In this document: positions 34,397 through 43,354 of the stretch, piece after piece
How positions within the stretch are numbered: the first letter of the stretch is position 1
How the letters are laid out: every line of letters starts with the position of its first letter
From: PVC group bacterium
GTDB lineage: Bacteria; Verrucomicrobiota; Kiritimatiellia; UBA8416
Direction of reading: 5' to 3'
Assembly (NCBI GenBank): GCA_003567005.1
Contig: PXBF01000078.1
Coordinates: 1-64,000, forward strand
Length of the DNA stretch: 64,000 nt
Made by a program: the position numbers and the translations under genes
The notes under the pieces: model-generated
Told to the model about the DNA's origin: nothing
The model's input: only the letters and a program-made list of their open reading frames with translations
The model's database searches: none

Positions 34397-35725
34397 ATGG
34401 CAAGATATATATGGATCAAGCGTGCCGGGATGATCATAACGCTTTTGTTGAGTGCATGGTTTCTTGTGCCGATCACAACGGCAGAGACGGAGTCTGGTGC
34501 TGATACCGCAGAAACGATTACCTTGAAAGACGCGATGGAGGGATTGTTTCACTCCACCGGCATTTATGGTTTCATGGATAGAGATGTGCCCGCTGATGAG
34601 CTGGCCGCTGTTGAAACGGATTCATTGTTTCGTCCAGGGCTTGGGCAGTTCGTGATGATTCTGGTGGGATGCGGTTTGATCTATCTAGCCATTGCGCACA
34701 AGTTTGAACCGCTGCTGTTATTGCCAATTGGTTTTGGCGGTATTTTGGCGAACATTCCGCTTGCGGGTATTGAAGAGCAAGGTGGCATCCTGTATGCGGT
34801 TTATAACTTTGGCATAGAAGCACCTTCTCTTTTCCCTTTGCTCATTTTTATGGGGGTTGGGGCCATGACCGATTTCGGTCCTTTAATTGCAGATCCGAAA
34901 ACGGCGCTTCTGGGGGCTGCCGCGCAGTTCGGTATCTTTTTTGCTTTGATTGGGGCTCTTGTTTTGCCAGGGATGGATTTTTCGGTGGCCGATGCGGCTT
35001 CCATTGGCATTATTGGTGGGGCAGATGGCCCCACTGCGATTTTCCTATCCGGTCAACTTGCTCCCGACTTGCTAGGCTCCATTGCGGTGGCCGCATACTC
35101 GTACATGGCTTTGGTCCCCATTATCCAGCCTCCGATTATGCGCCTTCTCACTACAAAAGAGCAGCGTAAGATAAAGATGAAGCAATTGCGGCATGTCAGT
35201 CGTACCGAGAAAATCCTGTTCGCCTTCATTGTGCTAGGACTGTGCATTCTTTTGTTGCCATCTGCCACACCGCTGGTCGGTATGCTCATGTTCGGCAATT
35301 TGATGAAGGAGTCGAGCGTAGTGGAACGTTTGTCCAAGACGGCTTCCAATGAACTGGTTAATATCGTGACGATTTTACTGGGTCTGGCTGTGGGGTCCAA
35401 GCTGGCCGCGGATCAGTTCTTGAGTGTTGCCACACTGGGCATTGTGGCGCTGGGATTGGTGGCTTTTGCTGTGGGGACAGCCTCTGGCATCATCCTCGCA
35501 CACATCATGAACCGTTTTTCAAAAGATCCGATCAATCCCTTAATTGGTGCAGCAGGGGTTTCCGCTGTGCCCATGGCAGCGCGCGTGGTCAATAAAGTCG
35601 CACTGGAGTCCGATCCGCACAACTTTTTATTGATGCATGCAATGGGCCCGAATGTATCGGGCGTAATCGGTTCCGCCGTCGCCGCCGGTGTACTCTTGCG
35701 TCTGGTTGCCATGTTTGCAGGATAA
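34397..35725 (+). CDS. oadB: Sodium-pumping decarboxylase beta subunit (OadB)
   Basis: The membrane subunit that decarboxylates carboxybiotin and exports about two Na+ per turnover. The 442-residue protein has an N-terminal signal-like helix followed by about nine further helices. The two hallmarks are present: the [12 protein letters not shown] region IV-type turn with Asp, and [10 protein letters not shown] with the essential Asp, then the second half [14 protein letters not shown] and [24 protein letters not shown] lies upstream of ATG 34397. It follows oadA by 21 bases. Confidence 0.95.
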   Translation: MARYIWIKRAGMIITLLLSAWFLVPITTAETESGADTAETITLKDAMEGLFHSTGIYGFMDRDVPADELAAVETDSLFRPGLGQFVMILVGCGLIYLAIAHKFEPLLLLPIGFGGILANIPLAGIEEQGGILYAVYNFGIEAPSLFPLLIFMGVGAMTDFGPLIADPKTALLGAAAQFGIFFALIGALVLPGMDFSVADAASIGIIGGADGPTAIFLSGQLAPDLLGSIAVAAYSYMALVPIIQPPIMRLLTTKEQRKIKMKQLRHVSRTEKILFAFIVLGLCILLLPSATPLVGMLMFGNLMKESSVVERLSKTASNELVNIVTILLGLAVGSKLAADQFLSVATLGIVALGLVAFAVGTASGIILAHIMNRFSKDPINPLIGAAGVSAVPMAARVVNKVALESDPHNFLLMHAMGPNVSGVIGSAVAAGVLLRLVAMFAG

Positions 35726-35727
35726 CG

Positions 35728-36342
35728 ATGATGCAAACGATTCTACTTGCTACGCGAAATCAAAAGAAATGCGCTGAGTTGCAGTCTATCCTTGATGCCG
35801 TGGAAGGACAGTTTTGCTTGCTGACCGTTGATGCGGCGCCCATGTCTTTGCCAGAAGTCGAGGAAGACGGGGAAACATTTGCAGAAAATGCCTGTAAGAA
35901 AGCCATTACGTTGGCTGCGGCGTCTGGCATGCTGACATTAGCAGATGATAGTGGTCTTTGTGTGGATGCGCTTGATGGGGCTCCGGGGGTGCGCAGTGCT
36001 CGTTTTGCCGGCGAAAAGAGTGATGATGTCGCAAATAATGCCTTATTGTTGGAGCGATTGCGAGATGTCGAAGATCGCCGCGCGCACTTCTGCTGCGTGC
36101 TGGCTTTGGCGGAGCCGGATGGACGTTGTCAGACGGTGTCCGGTGTCTGCAAGGGAACCTTGCGTAAAGAGCCTAGTGGAACCTCTGGATTCGGGTATGA
36201 TCCATTATTTGTTCCAGACGGATTCGATTGCACGTTTGCCGAACTTCCGCAACGTGACAAACACCGTATTTCGCATCGAGGACACGCGCTGCAAGAAGCG
36301 TTGCGTGTATGGGTCGTGAATGGCACCTTTCAGTTGTACTGA
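35728..36342 (+). CDS. rdgB: Non-canonical purine NTP pyrophosphatase (RdgB/HAM1)
   Basis: This enzyme removes dITP, XTP and similar nucleotides from the pool. The 204-residue protein begins ILLATRNQKKCAEL and has the acidic loop LADDSGLCVDAL, the FGYDPLF strand and the ISHRGHAL ending typical of the family. ATG 35728 or 35731 starts two bases after the oadB stop, so it is coupled to the oad operon even though the functions are unrelated. Confidence 0.94.
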   Translation: MMQTILLATRNQKKCAELQSILDAVEGQFCLLTVDAAPMSLPEVEEDGETFAENACKKAITLAAASGMLTLADDSGLCVDALDGAPGVRSARFAGEKSDDVANNALLLERLRDVEDRRAHFCCVLALAEPDGRCQTVSGVCKGTLRKEPSGTSGFGYDPLFVPDGFDCTFAELPQRDKHRISHRGHALQEALRVWVVNGTFQLY

Positions 36343-36414
36343 ATACGTGGCATGATGAGATGCTTCGCAAGATGATCAGGATCTTTTTGCCCAGTAAGCC
36401 CATGTCCATTGCAT

Positions 36415-36705
36415 TTATGGACCTTCATCATTGAACTCGTAGACCGTTTCGCCGGGGGCGACGAGGCCTAATTGTCGCGCGGTGTGTTCGACGAAATCGG
36501 GATCATTTACGAAACGTTCCTGATAGGATTTTAGTTCTTTGATACGCTCTTCCTTGGCCGCAATATCGTCTTCTAATGTAGCTTTTTCTGCGCGTAGCTC
36601 ATTTGCATGATGGATAACCGGTATCAAGACCATACCCAGCGCGGTCAAGATGGCAACCGCAATCACGATAAGTGCGGTACGATAAATCATTTGTGTCAGT
36701 GTCAT
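36415..36705 (-). CDS. ftsB: Septum formation initiator, FtsB/DivIC family
   Basis: A 96-residue bitopic membrane protein of the divisome: a short cytoplasmic start, one transmembrane helix (about 8-30), a coiled coil (about 32-63, ANELRAEKATLEDDIAAKEERIKELK) and a C-terminal NDPDFVEHTARQLGLVAPGE motif, which is the usual FtsB/DivIC signature. AGGAG lies a few bases before ATG 36705. It connects FtsL and FtsQ in known systems; neither gene is here. Confidence 0.88.
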   Translation of the reverse strand: MTLTQMIYRTALIVIAVAILTALGMVLIPVIHHANELRAEKATLEDDIAAKEERIKELKSYQERFVNDPDFVEHTARQLGLVAPGETVYEFNDEGP

Positions 36706-36738
36706 ATGTAAGCTCCTGCTCCTTACCCTGCATAGTCA

Positions 36739-36760
36739 TTGACAAGCTATACAATGTCAA
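36739..36760 (-). promoter_or_regulatory. TTGACA inverted repeat upstream of ftsB
   Basis: TTGACA (36739-36744) and TGTCAA (36755-36760) are perfect inverted arms 10 bases apart. Read on the minus strand the right arm gives a perfect -35 TTGACA, with a poor -10 (GACTAT) 17 bases on, leading into ftsB. It may be promoter plus operator for ftsB. Confidence 0.35.
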
Positions 36761-36853
36761 GCAACCAGCGGCGGAAATGGTCTGGTTTGGGCGGGGTTTG
36801 TAGGACGAAGGGAAAAGCGTTGGTTATTCCCGTATTGTGTTGTCGATATTGCC

Positions 36854-39067
36854 TCACATAAGGTCTACGGCATCTACATCGATTGCCAAGGTTACCGTTT
36901 GTGGTAGCGGAAGCGATTTTGCTATGTCACGAAAACTTGCAATGGCGTTACGTACCGACTTTGATCGAAGCATAATTTGATATCGATAGATGTCTTTTGC
37001 TTTTGCCAATGGGGCAGGTACAGGGTCTGCAACAATCAGGTTACTGGTTGCGTTGCTTTGCAGTTGGCGGGCATATGATTCGCAGGCAAATCGTACCTCG
37101 GCTTCATTCACGCCACGGAAGTGCAAACAGATGAGATGGGAAAAAGGCGGATAGAGCAGTTCTTTGCGAAAGGTCAATTCTTCTGTGGCAAAGGCATCAT
37201 AGTTTTGCTGTCGTGCTGTTTGCACGGCGTTATGGTGCGGCGTATAGGTTTGGATAAAGACTTCTCCTGCAACCTCTCCGCGTCCTGCACGGCCAGCCAC
37301 TTGGGTGATTAACTGAAAGGTACGTTCGCCTGCCCGAAAGTCCGGCATATGTAGACTCATATCGGCAAACATGATTCCGACTAGCGTTACATTGGGGAAA
37401 TGGAGCCCTTTGGCAATCATTTGCGTACCAATGAGGATGTCGACCTTGCGATCCCGAAAATCGTCTAATATATGATTATAACCATTTTTTCCACGGGTCG
37501 TATCCGTGTCCATACGTGCGATCTGTGCATGTGGAAAGCACTTACGGGCAATTGCCTCCAGTCGTTGGGTTCCGAAACCGGCATAGCGGAAAGAGAGGTC
37601 ATTGCATTGTGGACAGTGCTCGGGTACGGCACGTCGACCACCACAAATATGGCATAATAGCGCATGCTGTGTTTTATGATAGGTATGCGATACACTACAG
37701 CTTGAGCATTCCGACACATATCCGCATTTTGGGCATATGAGCGAAGATGCGTAGCCTCGGCGGTTGAGAAAGAGCATGACCTGTTCTTTGCGTTGCAGGC
37801 GGCTGTGAATCGCGTCGAGGAGTTCCTTGGAAAAGATGACGGGGTGTCCTTGTCTTTCCGCTTCAATGCGCATATCGACGACTTGCACTGCAGGCATTTG
37901 TCGGTAATCGGCGCGGTCTGAAAGCGTGCAGCATGTATATTTCCCGCGTTTTGCATTATGCCAGGATTCCAAGGCTGGAGTCGCCGACCCTAGTATAATG
38001 GGACATCCGAGTTGATGCGCACGCATAACGGCCACATCACGCGCATGGTAGCGAGGCGCTTCTGATTGCTTGTAACTTGGCTCATGTTCTTCATCCACAA
38101 CAATAAGGCCAATGTTAGGAAGGGGGGCAAAAATGGCGGAGCGTGCACCAATGACAACCTCTGCGTCGCCTTTGCGTATACGATGCCATTCATCGTGTCG
38201 TTCACCTTCCGATAAATGGCTATGCAGTACGGCAATGCGGTTTCCAAATCTCGCCCGAAAACGCGAGACGGTTTGTGGGGTTAGGGCAATTTCGGGGACA
38301 AGTACGATTGCCTGTTGTTTGCGGTCTACTGCAGCGGCTATTGCCTGCAGGTACACTTCCGTTTTCCCGCTTCCGGTGACACCATACAACAGTATCGGTT
38401 TCGGTTTGTCATCGCGCATAGCCTCTACCACCGCTGTAAGTGCGTTTTGTTGGGCAGGCATGAGAGCTAAGGGTTCTGTGCGTAGAAAGGTGCTGTGTGC
38501 GAAGGGATCGCGCGGTTGTACCGTGGCGTCGAGCACTAAAACACCTTTACGAATCAACGTTTGCAGAGGGGAACGTGAGCTCTTTGCTTCTTTGAGTAGC
38601 AGGGTCACGGTCTGCTTGCCACCGGCTGCGTGCAATAACGCGAGTATGCGTTGTTGTTGCGTAGTCAGTTTATCAGGTAGCGGCGCGCCATCTACGAGGG
38701 AAACCGACTGTTGTTCCCGGAAGCGCGCCCCGGTTTTCCGGACGGCTCCGGGTAGCGCTGTACGGATGCATTGCTCCATTCGAGCCCCGTAATAGGAAGA
38801 GAGCCAATGCAGAAGCTGCAGTAATTTTTCATCGAGATACGGCTCGATGTTGTTTACTTTTCCGATAGGCTTCAGACGATGCTTGGTTTCTGTGCTGGTA
38901 AGGAGTTGTATGACATAGCCTTGCACACTGCGCGGTCCAAACGGAACGGTAACGCGCGAGCCGATCTGCAGCACTGGTTCCAAAGAGGTTGGGATCAGAT
39001 AATCAAAAGCACGTTCAATCGCGATATCCACGACTACGCGCGCTATTTTGGTAGAAGCTGTATTCAT
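36854..39067 (-). CDS. priA: Primosomal protein N', replication-restart helicase PriA
   Basis: PriA reloads the replisome at stalled forks. The 737-residue protein has the N-terminal DNA-binding domain (DYLIPTSLEP...GSRVTVPFGPRSVQGYV), Walker A GVTGSGKTEVYL, VVDEEHEPSYKQ, the eight-cysteine zinc region (CPKC, CSSC, CHIC, CPQC) and helicase motifs QMIAKGLHFPNVTLVG and QVAGRAGRG. I use ATG 39067 (MNTASTKIARVVVD); upstream in-frame ATG 39085 and TTG 39100 exist, none with a ribosome-binding site. Confidence 0.95.
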   Translation of the reverse strand: MNTASTKIARVVVDIAIERAFDYLIPTSLEPVLQIGSRVTVPFGPRSVQGYVIQLLTSTETKHRLKPIGKVNNIEPYLDEKLLQLLHWLSSYYGARMEQCIRTALPGAVRKTGARFREQQSVSLVDGAPLPDKLTTQQQRILALLHAAGGKQTVTLLLKEAKSSRSPLQTLIRKGVLVLDATVQPRDPFAHSTFLRTEPLALMPAQQNALTAVVEAMRDDKPKPILLYGVTGSGKTEVYLQAIAAAVDRKQQAIVLVPEIALTPQTVSRFRARFGNRIAVLHSHLSEGERHDEWHRIRKGDAEVVIGARSAIFAPLPNIGLIVVDEEHEPSYKQSEAPRYHARDVAVMRAHQLGCPIILGSATPALESWHNAKRGKYTCCTLSDRADYRQMPAVQVVDMRIEAERQGHPVIFSKELLDAIHSRLQRKEQVMLFLNRRGYASSLICPKCGYVSECSSCSVSHTYHKTQHALLCHICGGRRAVPEHCPQCNDLSFRYAGFGTQRLEAIARKCFPHAQIARMDTDTTRGKNGYNHILDDFRDRKVDILIGTQMIAKGLHFPNVTLVGIMFADMSLHMPDFRAGERTFQLITQVAGRAGRGEVAGEVFIQTYTPHHNAVQTARQQNYDAFATEELTFRKELLYPPFSHLICLHFRGVNEAEVRFACESYARQLQSNATSNLIVADPVPAPLAKAKDIYRYQIMLRSKSVRNAIASFRDIAKSLPLPQTVTLAIDVDAVDLM

Positions 39068-39118
39068 GCATGAGATGCATAACATGAGAGTGTTGAACAA
39101 AGCAAAACCAGAAAATAG

Positions 39119-39688
39119 CTATGGCATCTGTGCAAGTAAGCCTTGTTGTCGGCTAACCCATTGATTCCATGCGGCTGGACTTTGTTCCTGCTCAGCCACA
39201 AATATATAGGCATGCCCGCATGTTGTACAAAAAGCCCCGTGCTCATAGGGTGCCTTGCAATGCGGACAATGTGTTTCGCAAATTTCTCCACAATATCGGC
39301 AATGCTTACCTGCCTGTGCATTTGTTGCACGCGGCATAACCATGAGCCGTGTGCCGATCCAATAGGGATAGTTTGCGGGGCAGTCAAAATGCGGGCAGTA
39401 GGCAATGGGGCGTGATTCGCATACGACATCCGCATCCGGCGAAGTGGGGGAGTCCTCTGCTGGCGGCCAGGCCAATTCTAAAAAGGTCGCCAAAGCCTCT
39501 TGCTTGTCTTGTGAAAGGGCTTGTCGATTGCCGCGCTCAAACATACTGATAGCCGACTGCTTGCACCCAATGTGCTGTGCTAGCGCGGATTGGGTGATGC
39601 TCCTGCGCCGGCGTGCTTCCACAACCAAAGCTGAAAACGACGCTATGGACTTGGGTGTGAGGTGACTTTTCTTTGCGTGTGATCTCAT
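39119..39688 (-). CDS. XRE-type HTH protein with C-terminal zinc ribbons
   Basis: A 189-residue putative regulator. Residues about 15-70 form a Cro/CI-type helix-turn-helix (RRRRSITQSALAQHIGCKQSAISMFERG). A linker follows, then a cysteine-rich half with CPHFDCP, CRYCGEICETHCPHC and CTTCG: two or three zinc-ribbon-like knuckles. The frame has no ribosome-binding site at ATG 39688, so it may be leaderless. An inverted repeat 46-81 bases upstream could be its own operator. I do not recognise a named family; target genes are unknown, though it is divergent from purH and follows no obvious operon. Confidence 0.7.
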   Translation of the reverse strand: MRSHAKKSHLTPKSIASFSALVVEARRRRSITQSALAQHIGCKQSAISMFERGNRQALSQDKQEALATFLELAWPPAEDSPTSPDADVVCESRPIAYCPHFDCPANYPYWIGTRLMVMPRATNAQAGKHCRYCGEICETHCPHCKAPYEHGAFCTTCGHAYIFVAEQEQSPAAWNQWVSRQQGLLAQMP

Positions 39689-39989
39689 GACGAGATAATG
39701 TGCCTGAAGCTCCTATGGCTTGCAATCAAAAGTTATTAACATGTTATAAAGTTTTGTAAAGTGTTAATAGTAAACAAGATATAAATTATAATATCAAGTT
39801 ATTATCAAGTTGTTTTATTAAAGGGTATTTCTTTGTGGTCGCAGCGCACATGCGTGCAGGGGTTGTACGCCTGATACTGGTCATGGAGCCGAATAAAGGG
39901 CAAAAAAGGTTTAGTCATGACTGTTTTTCTTATGGTACAGTTTTGTCCTTTGATCGGATACGTTTTCAACAGGAGTCGGAAGGTGTATT
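39689..39989. other. AT-rich divergent intergenic region
   Basis: A 301-base gap between the divergent XRE/zinc-ribbon gene and purH. Bases 39725-39830 are strongly AT-rich and carry inverted arms TATTAACA (39734-39741) and TGTTAATA (39762-39769), a TATAAT at 39787-39792 and two direct TATCAAGTT copies (39792-39800, 39803-39811) one helical turn apart. The part nearest purH (39830-39975) shows no gene or clear promoter. Confidence 0.6.
39734..39811. promoter_or_regulatory. Candidate operators between XRE regulator and purH
   Basis: The 8-bp perfect inverted repeat TATTAACA / TGTTAATA with 20 bases between arms, plus the 9-bp direct repeat TATCAAGTT with an 11-base period, are the kind of sites a dimeric XRE protein would bind. 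Their position directly upstream of the regulator suggests autoregulation; binding is inferred. Confidence 0.4.
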
Positions 39990-40673
39990 ATGGCGTTAAA
40001 TATTGTTCATGAAATAGATGGAGATGTGGCTATTCGGAATGTGTTAATCAGTGTTTCCAACAAAGATGGTTTAGATACGTTTGTGCAGGGACTTATTTCT
40101 CATTGTGCAGATGTTACCATCTATTCAACTGGTGGCACATATGATCTCTTGCGACAAGTCCCTGGTGTAGCGGATCATCTGGTGGCCGTTTCGGATTATA
40201 CCGGTCAACCTGAAATGCAGGGTGGACTGGTAAAAACATTAGATTTCAAGATCTATTTGGGTTTACTGAGCGAAACGTACAACCCAGCACATCAAGAGGA
40301 CTTGGTGCGGACAGCGGCGGTGTCGTTGGATATGGTGGTGGTAAACTTATATCCTTTCGAGCAAACGGTAGCTAAGGTTGATGTTTCGCCCGAAGAGGCA
40401 CGTACGAATATTGATATAGGGGGCCCCTGCATGATTCGCGCTGCTGCGAAGAACTATTTACGGGTTGCATCCGTTACAGACCCGGCTGATTACAGTGTTA
40501 TTATAGGCGATGTGCAGTCGGGTGGTTCTTTGGGGCTTGAACGGCGCTTTAGACTGATGCAGAAGGCCTTTGCGCATACAGCTTCCTATGATCATGCTAT
40601 TGCTTCGTATTTTGAACATATGGATGCAAAAACCGTTTCTCGTTGTTACGCGGTTCACACTGGTGGGAGGTAA
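39990..40673 (+). CDS. IMP cyclohydrolase domain of PurH, stand-alone
   Basis: A 227-residue protein corresponding only to the N-terminal half of bifunctional PurH. It has the MGS-like fold (NVLISVSNKDGLDTF, STGGTYDLL, VVVNLYPFEQTV) and the cyclohydrolase part (NIDIGGPCMIRAAAKNY, VTDPADY, AFAHTASYDHAIASYF). It would close FAICAR to IMP, the last step of purine synthesis. The AICAR formyltransferase half is missing: the gene ends cleanly and the next ORF is unrelated. GGAAGGT sits 5 bases before ATG 39990. The formyltransferase must be encoded elsewhere, or replaced by a PurP-like enzyme. Confidence 0.88.
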   Translation: MALNIVHEIDGDVAIRNVLISVSNKDGLDTFVQGLISHCADVTIYSTGGTYDLLRQVPGVADHLVAVSDYTGQPEMQGGLVKTLDFKIYLGLLSETYNPAHQEDLVRTAAVSLDMVVVNLYPFEQTVAKVDVSPEEARTNIDIGGPCMIRAAAKNYLRVASVTDPADYSVIIGDVQSGGSLGLERRFRLMQKAFAHTASYDHAIASYFEHMDAKTVSRCYAVHTGGR

Positions 40674-40681
40674 GGATTCCC

Positions 40682-41521
40682 ATGATCGACCTGCACATGC
40701 ATTCGCAGGAGTCCGACGGGAGTTTGACACCCCAAGCACTGGCTGTAGCATGTCGTAAATCAGGGCTAACGGCGGCAGCCTTGACAGACCATGATTCGGT
40801 TGGCGGTTGCAGGGATTTCATCGATACATGTGCCTCTGAAGGAATGCAAGGTATAGCAGGTGTCGAGCTGAGTGCAGACTTTTCACCTGGAACCATGCAT
40901 ATTCTCGGATATATACCTGAATCTTGTATAGAAGATTTGCAAGGGGAATTGGTACGTATCCAGTCTAGTCGCGCGGAGCGCAATACAGAGATTCTCGCGC
41001 TTTTGTCGAGTCTTGGTTATCCGGTAGACGCTACTGAGGTTGCCCGCTTTGGCGGACAAGGGATAACGGGTCGTCCACATATTGCGGCAGCGATGCAAGC
41101 ACGCGGTTATGTAAAGAGTCGGCAAGAGGCCTTTGCGCGATTTTTGGGTAAGGGTTGTCCTGCTTATTGCGGGCGGTTTCGGTTGGCACCTACTGCCTGT
41201 GTGGAAACGATTCGCGAATATGGTGGTGTTGCAGTGCTTGCGCATCCTTTTACGTTAGGGATGTCCGAATCGGCTTTGCGTCGCTGCATCGCCGAGCTAG
41301 TAGCCGTCGGTCTTCACGGTATTGAGGTGTTTTACCCCGAGCATCATGCGGGACGGCGCAGGATCTATCAGCGCCTTGCCAGGGAATTTAACTTGATGCA
41401 AACGGGCGGATCTGACTTTCATGGCGACATGAACCCTGCAATTGTGTTGGGGCGCGGGTTTGGTAATGTATATGTACCCGATCAGGTCTGGTCTGAATTG
41501 CTTTCACACATGCGGGAGTAG
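40682..41521 (+). CDS. PHP-domain phosphoesterase (RNase AM / TrpH-YciV family)
   Basis: A 279-residue PHP protein. Metal ligands are visible in DLHMHSQESDGSLTP, LTDHDSV, GVELSAD, LAHPF and GSDFHGD. In E. coli the YciV relative is a 5'-3' exoribonuclease (RNase AM) that matures rRNA ends and also hydrolyses pAp; the same role is inferred. AAGGA lies 5 bases before ATG 40682, and the purH stop is 8 bases upstream, so it is the second gene of that operon. Confidence 0.85.
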   Translation: MIDLHMHSQESDGSLTPQALAVACRKSGLTAAALTDHDSVGGCRDFIDTCASEGMQGIAGVELSADFSPGTMHILGYIPESCIEDLQGELVRIQSSRAERNTEILALLSSLGYPVDATEVARFGGQGITGRPHIAAAMQARGYVKSRQEAFARFLGKGCPAYCGRFRLAPTACVETIREYGGVAVLAHPFTLGMSESALRRCIAELVAVGLHGIEVFYPEHHAGRRRIYQRLAREFNLMQTGGSDFHGDMNPAIVLGRGFGNVYVPDQVWSELLSHMRE

Positions 41522-41524
41522 GCC

Positions 41525-43270
41525 ATGCACAAGAGAACAAGCGACAAATCTTTGAGGCGTATGAAATCGATGTTGAAATGGGTTCTGTTTGTATTGGTAT
41601 TGGGCGTACTTGCTTTCAGTACACGCTTTCTCGGTTGGGGCCAGCAAGACTTTCTTACGCCTGAGGAACGGGAATGGTTAGAGGAACATTACCGCGATAT
41701 ATCGGTTGCTCCTGATCCACGCTGGACACCGAGTCAGTCCATTGAAGAACAGCAAATTTATTATGGTATATCCAGTGATTTCATGGCGTTGGTTGAACGT
41801 AAACTCAATGTGCGTTTTACATGGTTGCAGGCCGATTCTTGGGAAGAGGTTCTCGAGATGGAGGAGGCGGGTAAAATTGATATTCATCCGGTCATCTTCC
41901 AAACCCCGGATCGTGATGCTGACTGGCTGTTTACTGATGCGTATATGCGTATACCGGTGATTGCCGTGATGCGCGCGTCTTTGCTTGAACGATTCCAACC
42001 CGAACAAATCTGGGGTTTGCGTATGAGTGTCGGAAGTGGTTATGGTATTGAGAACTTTCTTCTCCAGCATGCAGACCGTTCTTTGTCTCTCATTCCAGTT
42101 GAAAGTGATCGATTCGGCCTGATCAAAGCAGCACTGGGCGAAATTGATGTGATGGTGACAGATCTAGCCTCTGCTTCGTATTATATTGAAGAGGAGGGGC
42201 TTACGAACCTTCGTTTGGCAGCAACCCTTGGCTCTTTATACGAATTTCGTTTCGCTTCGCGGAGAGAGTTACCCAAGTTGCACAGTATTTTGAATAAGGC
42301 ATTAGCAGAAATTTCGCGAGAGGAGAGAAGGCGGATTTACGACCGATGGATTGTATTTGATACAAGGCCTTTCTACCGTTCTGTCACATTCTGGTATTTC
42401 GCAGGTGTTTCGTTGGTATTCGTCCTTCTTGTCATTGGTGTGATATTGGCGTGGAATGCGGCGTTAAAGGTTGAAGTTGATAATAAAACAGCCGCGTTGC
42501 TGGATGCGCAACGTAAGCTTGAGGACCGTGTGCGGCAGCGAACCGCAGAGTTGGCATCCGCCAATGCCGCATTGGAGTCAGAAATGCGTGAACGGGCGCG
42601 CATCGCGCAGGACCTCTTGCATGTAAGTGGCAATGAACGAGCGCGTATCGGACGCGATTTGCATGATTCTGTGGGGCAAAAACTCGTCGGTATGCTGTAT
42701 CTGACCCGTGTGCTGGCGGAGCAATTGGAAGAGGGGCATCGAGAAGAGGCTACCTCGGTTTATAAAATTCTGGATGTGATTGAGTCTTCCCTTACCGAAA
42801 TGAAGCAAATTGTGAGAGGTTTATTACCCGTTGATGTTCTTGATAAGGGACTTGTATCCGCGCTTGAAGCTTTAACAAAGGAAACAGAAGAGTATCACCA
42901 TATCGATTGTCGGTTTGTCTGTGAAGATGAAAAGGTGGCAGAGTTAGATCATGCACTTGCAACCAATTTGTATCGTATCGCGCAGGAGGCAATCAGCAAC
43001 GCATTAAAGCATGCAGCCAAGCTGACACAGATTCTGGTGATATTGGCATTTGAGGGAGATGATGGGATTTTAGTGATTGAGAATGATGGCGAAGGTATTG
43101 CGAAGGAGAGCGACAGTCACTGGGCAGGGATGGGAATAAAGATTATGCACTATCGTGCGATGTTAGCAGGGGGGCATCTGGATATAGCTGCGCGCGAAAA
43201 TGGTGGTACGATTATCACCTGTCACTTTGATCGGCACCTGAAAGAGCCTGTAGATGGAGAGTCACTATAA
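41525..43270 (+). CDS. Sensor histidine kinase with periplasmic SBP-type sensor
   Basis: A 581-residue membrane kinase. A first transmembrane helix (about 17-36) is followed by a periplasmic solute-binding-protein family 3 domain (about 50-280, with VMRASLLERF and GSGYGIENFLL). A second helix (about 286-310), a coiled coil (320-365) and a HisKA_3 dimer domain follow, with the phospho-acceptor His380 in RDLHDSVGQ. The ATPase domain has NLYRIAQEAISNALKHA and GMGIKIM. It probably binds a small polar ligand such as an amino acid. The partner regulator follows after 84 bases. It starts three bases after the PHP gene. Confidence 0.88.
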   Translation: MHKRTSDKSLRRMKSMLKWVLFVLVLGVLAFSTRFLGWGQQDFLTPEEREWLEEHYRDISVAPDPRWTPSQSIEEQQIYYGISSDFMALVERKLNVRFTWLQADSWEEVLEMEEAGKIDIHPVIFQTPDRDADWLFTDAYMRIPVIAVMRASLLERFQPEQIWGLRMSVGSGYGIENFLLQHADRSLSLIPVESDRFGLIKAALGEIDVMVTDLASASYYIEEEGLTNLRLAATLGSLYEFRFASRRELPKLHSILNKALAEISREERRRIYDRWIVFDTRPFYRSVTFWYFAGVSLVFVLLVIGVILAWNAALKVEVDNKTAALLDAQRKLEDRVRQRTAELASANAALESEMRERARIAQDLLHVSGNERARIGRDLHDSVGQKLVGMLYLTRVLAEQLEEGHREEATSVYKILDVIESSLTEMKQIVRGLLPVDVLDKGLVSALEALTKETEEYHHIDCRFVCEDEKVAELDHALATNLYRIAQEAISNALKHAAKLTQILVILAFEGDDGILVIENDGEGIAKESDSHWAGMGIKIMHYRAMLAGGHLDIAARENGGTIITCHFDRHLKEPVDGESL

Positions 43271-43354
43271 AACTTGTGCGACGGTTCGTGCTGTGTGATC
43301 TGTACTGGGCATAAATGACGATCATGTTGTGAAGAGATTGAAAAGGAGAGTGTG

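Noticed and set aside
36369..36388. Intrinsic terminator between rdgB and ftsB
   Set aside because: The AAGAT/ATCTT stem is only 5 bp and AT-rich, although followed by T; too weak to call.
38112..38792. 226-residue open frame on the plus strand across priA
   Set aside because: Cys/Ser/Arg-rich shadow of the priA codons, not a protein-like composition.
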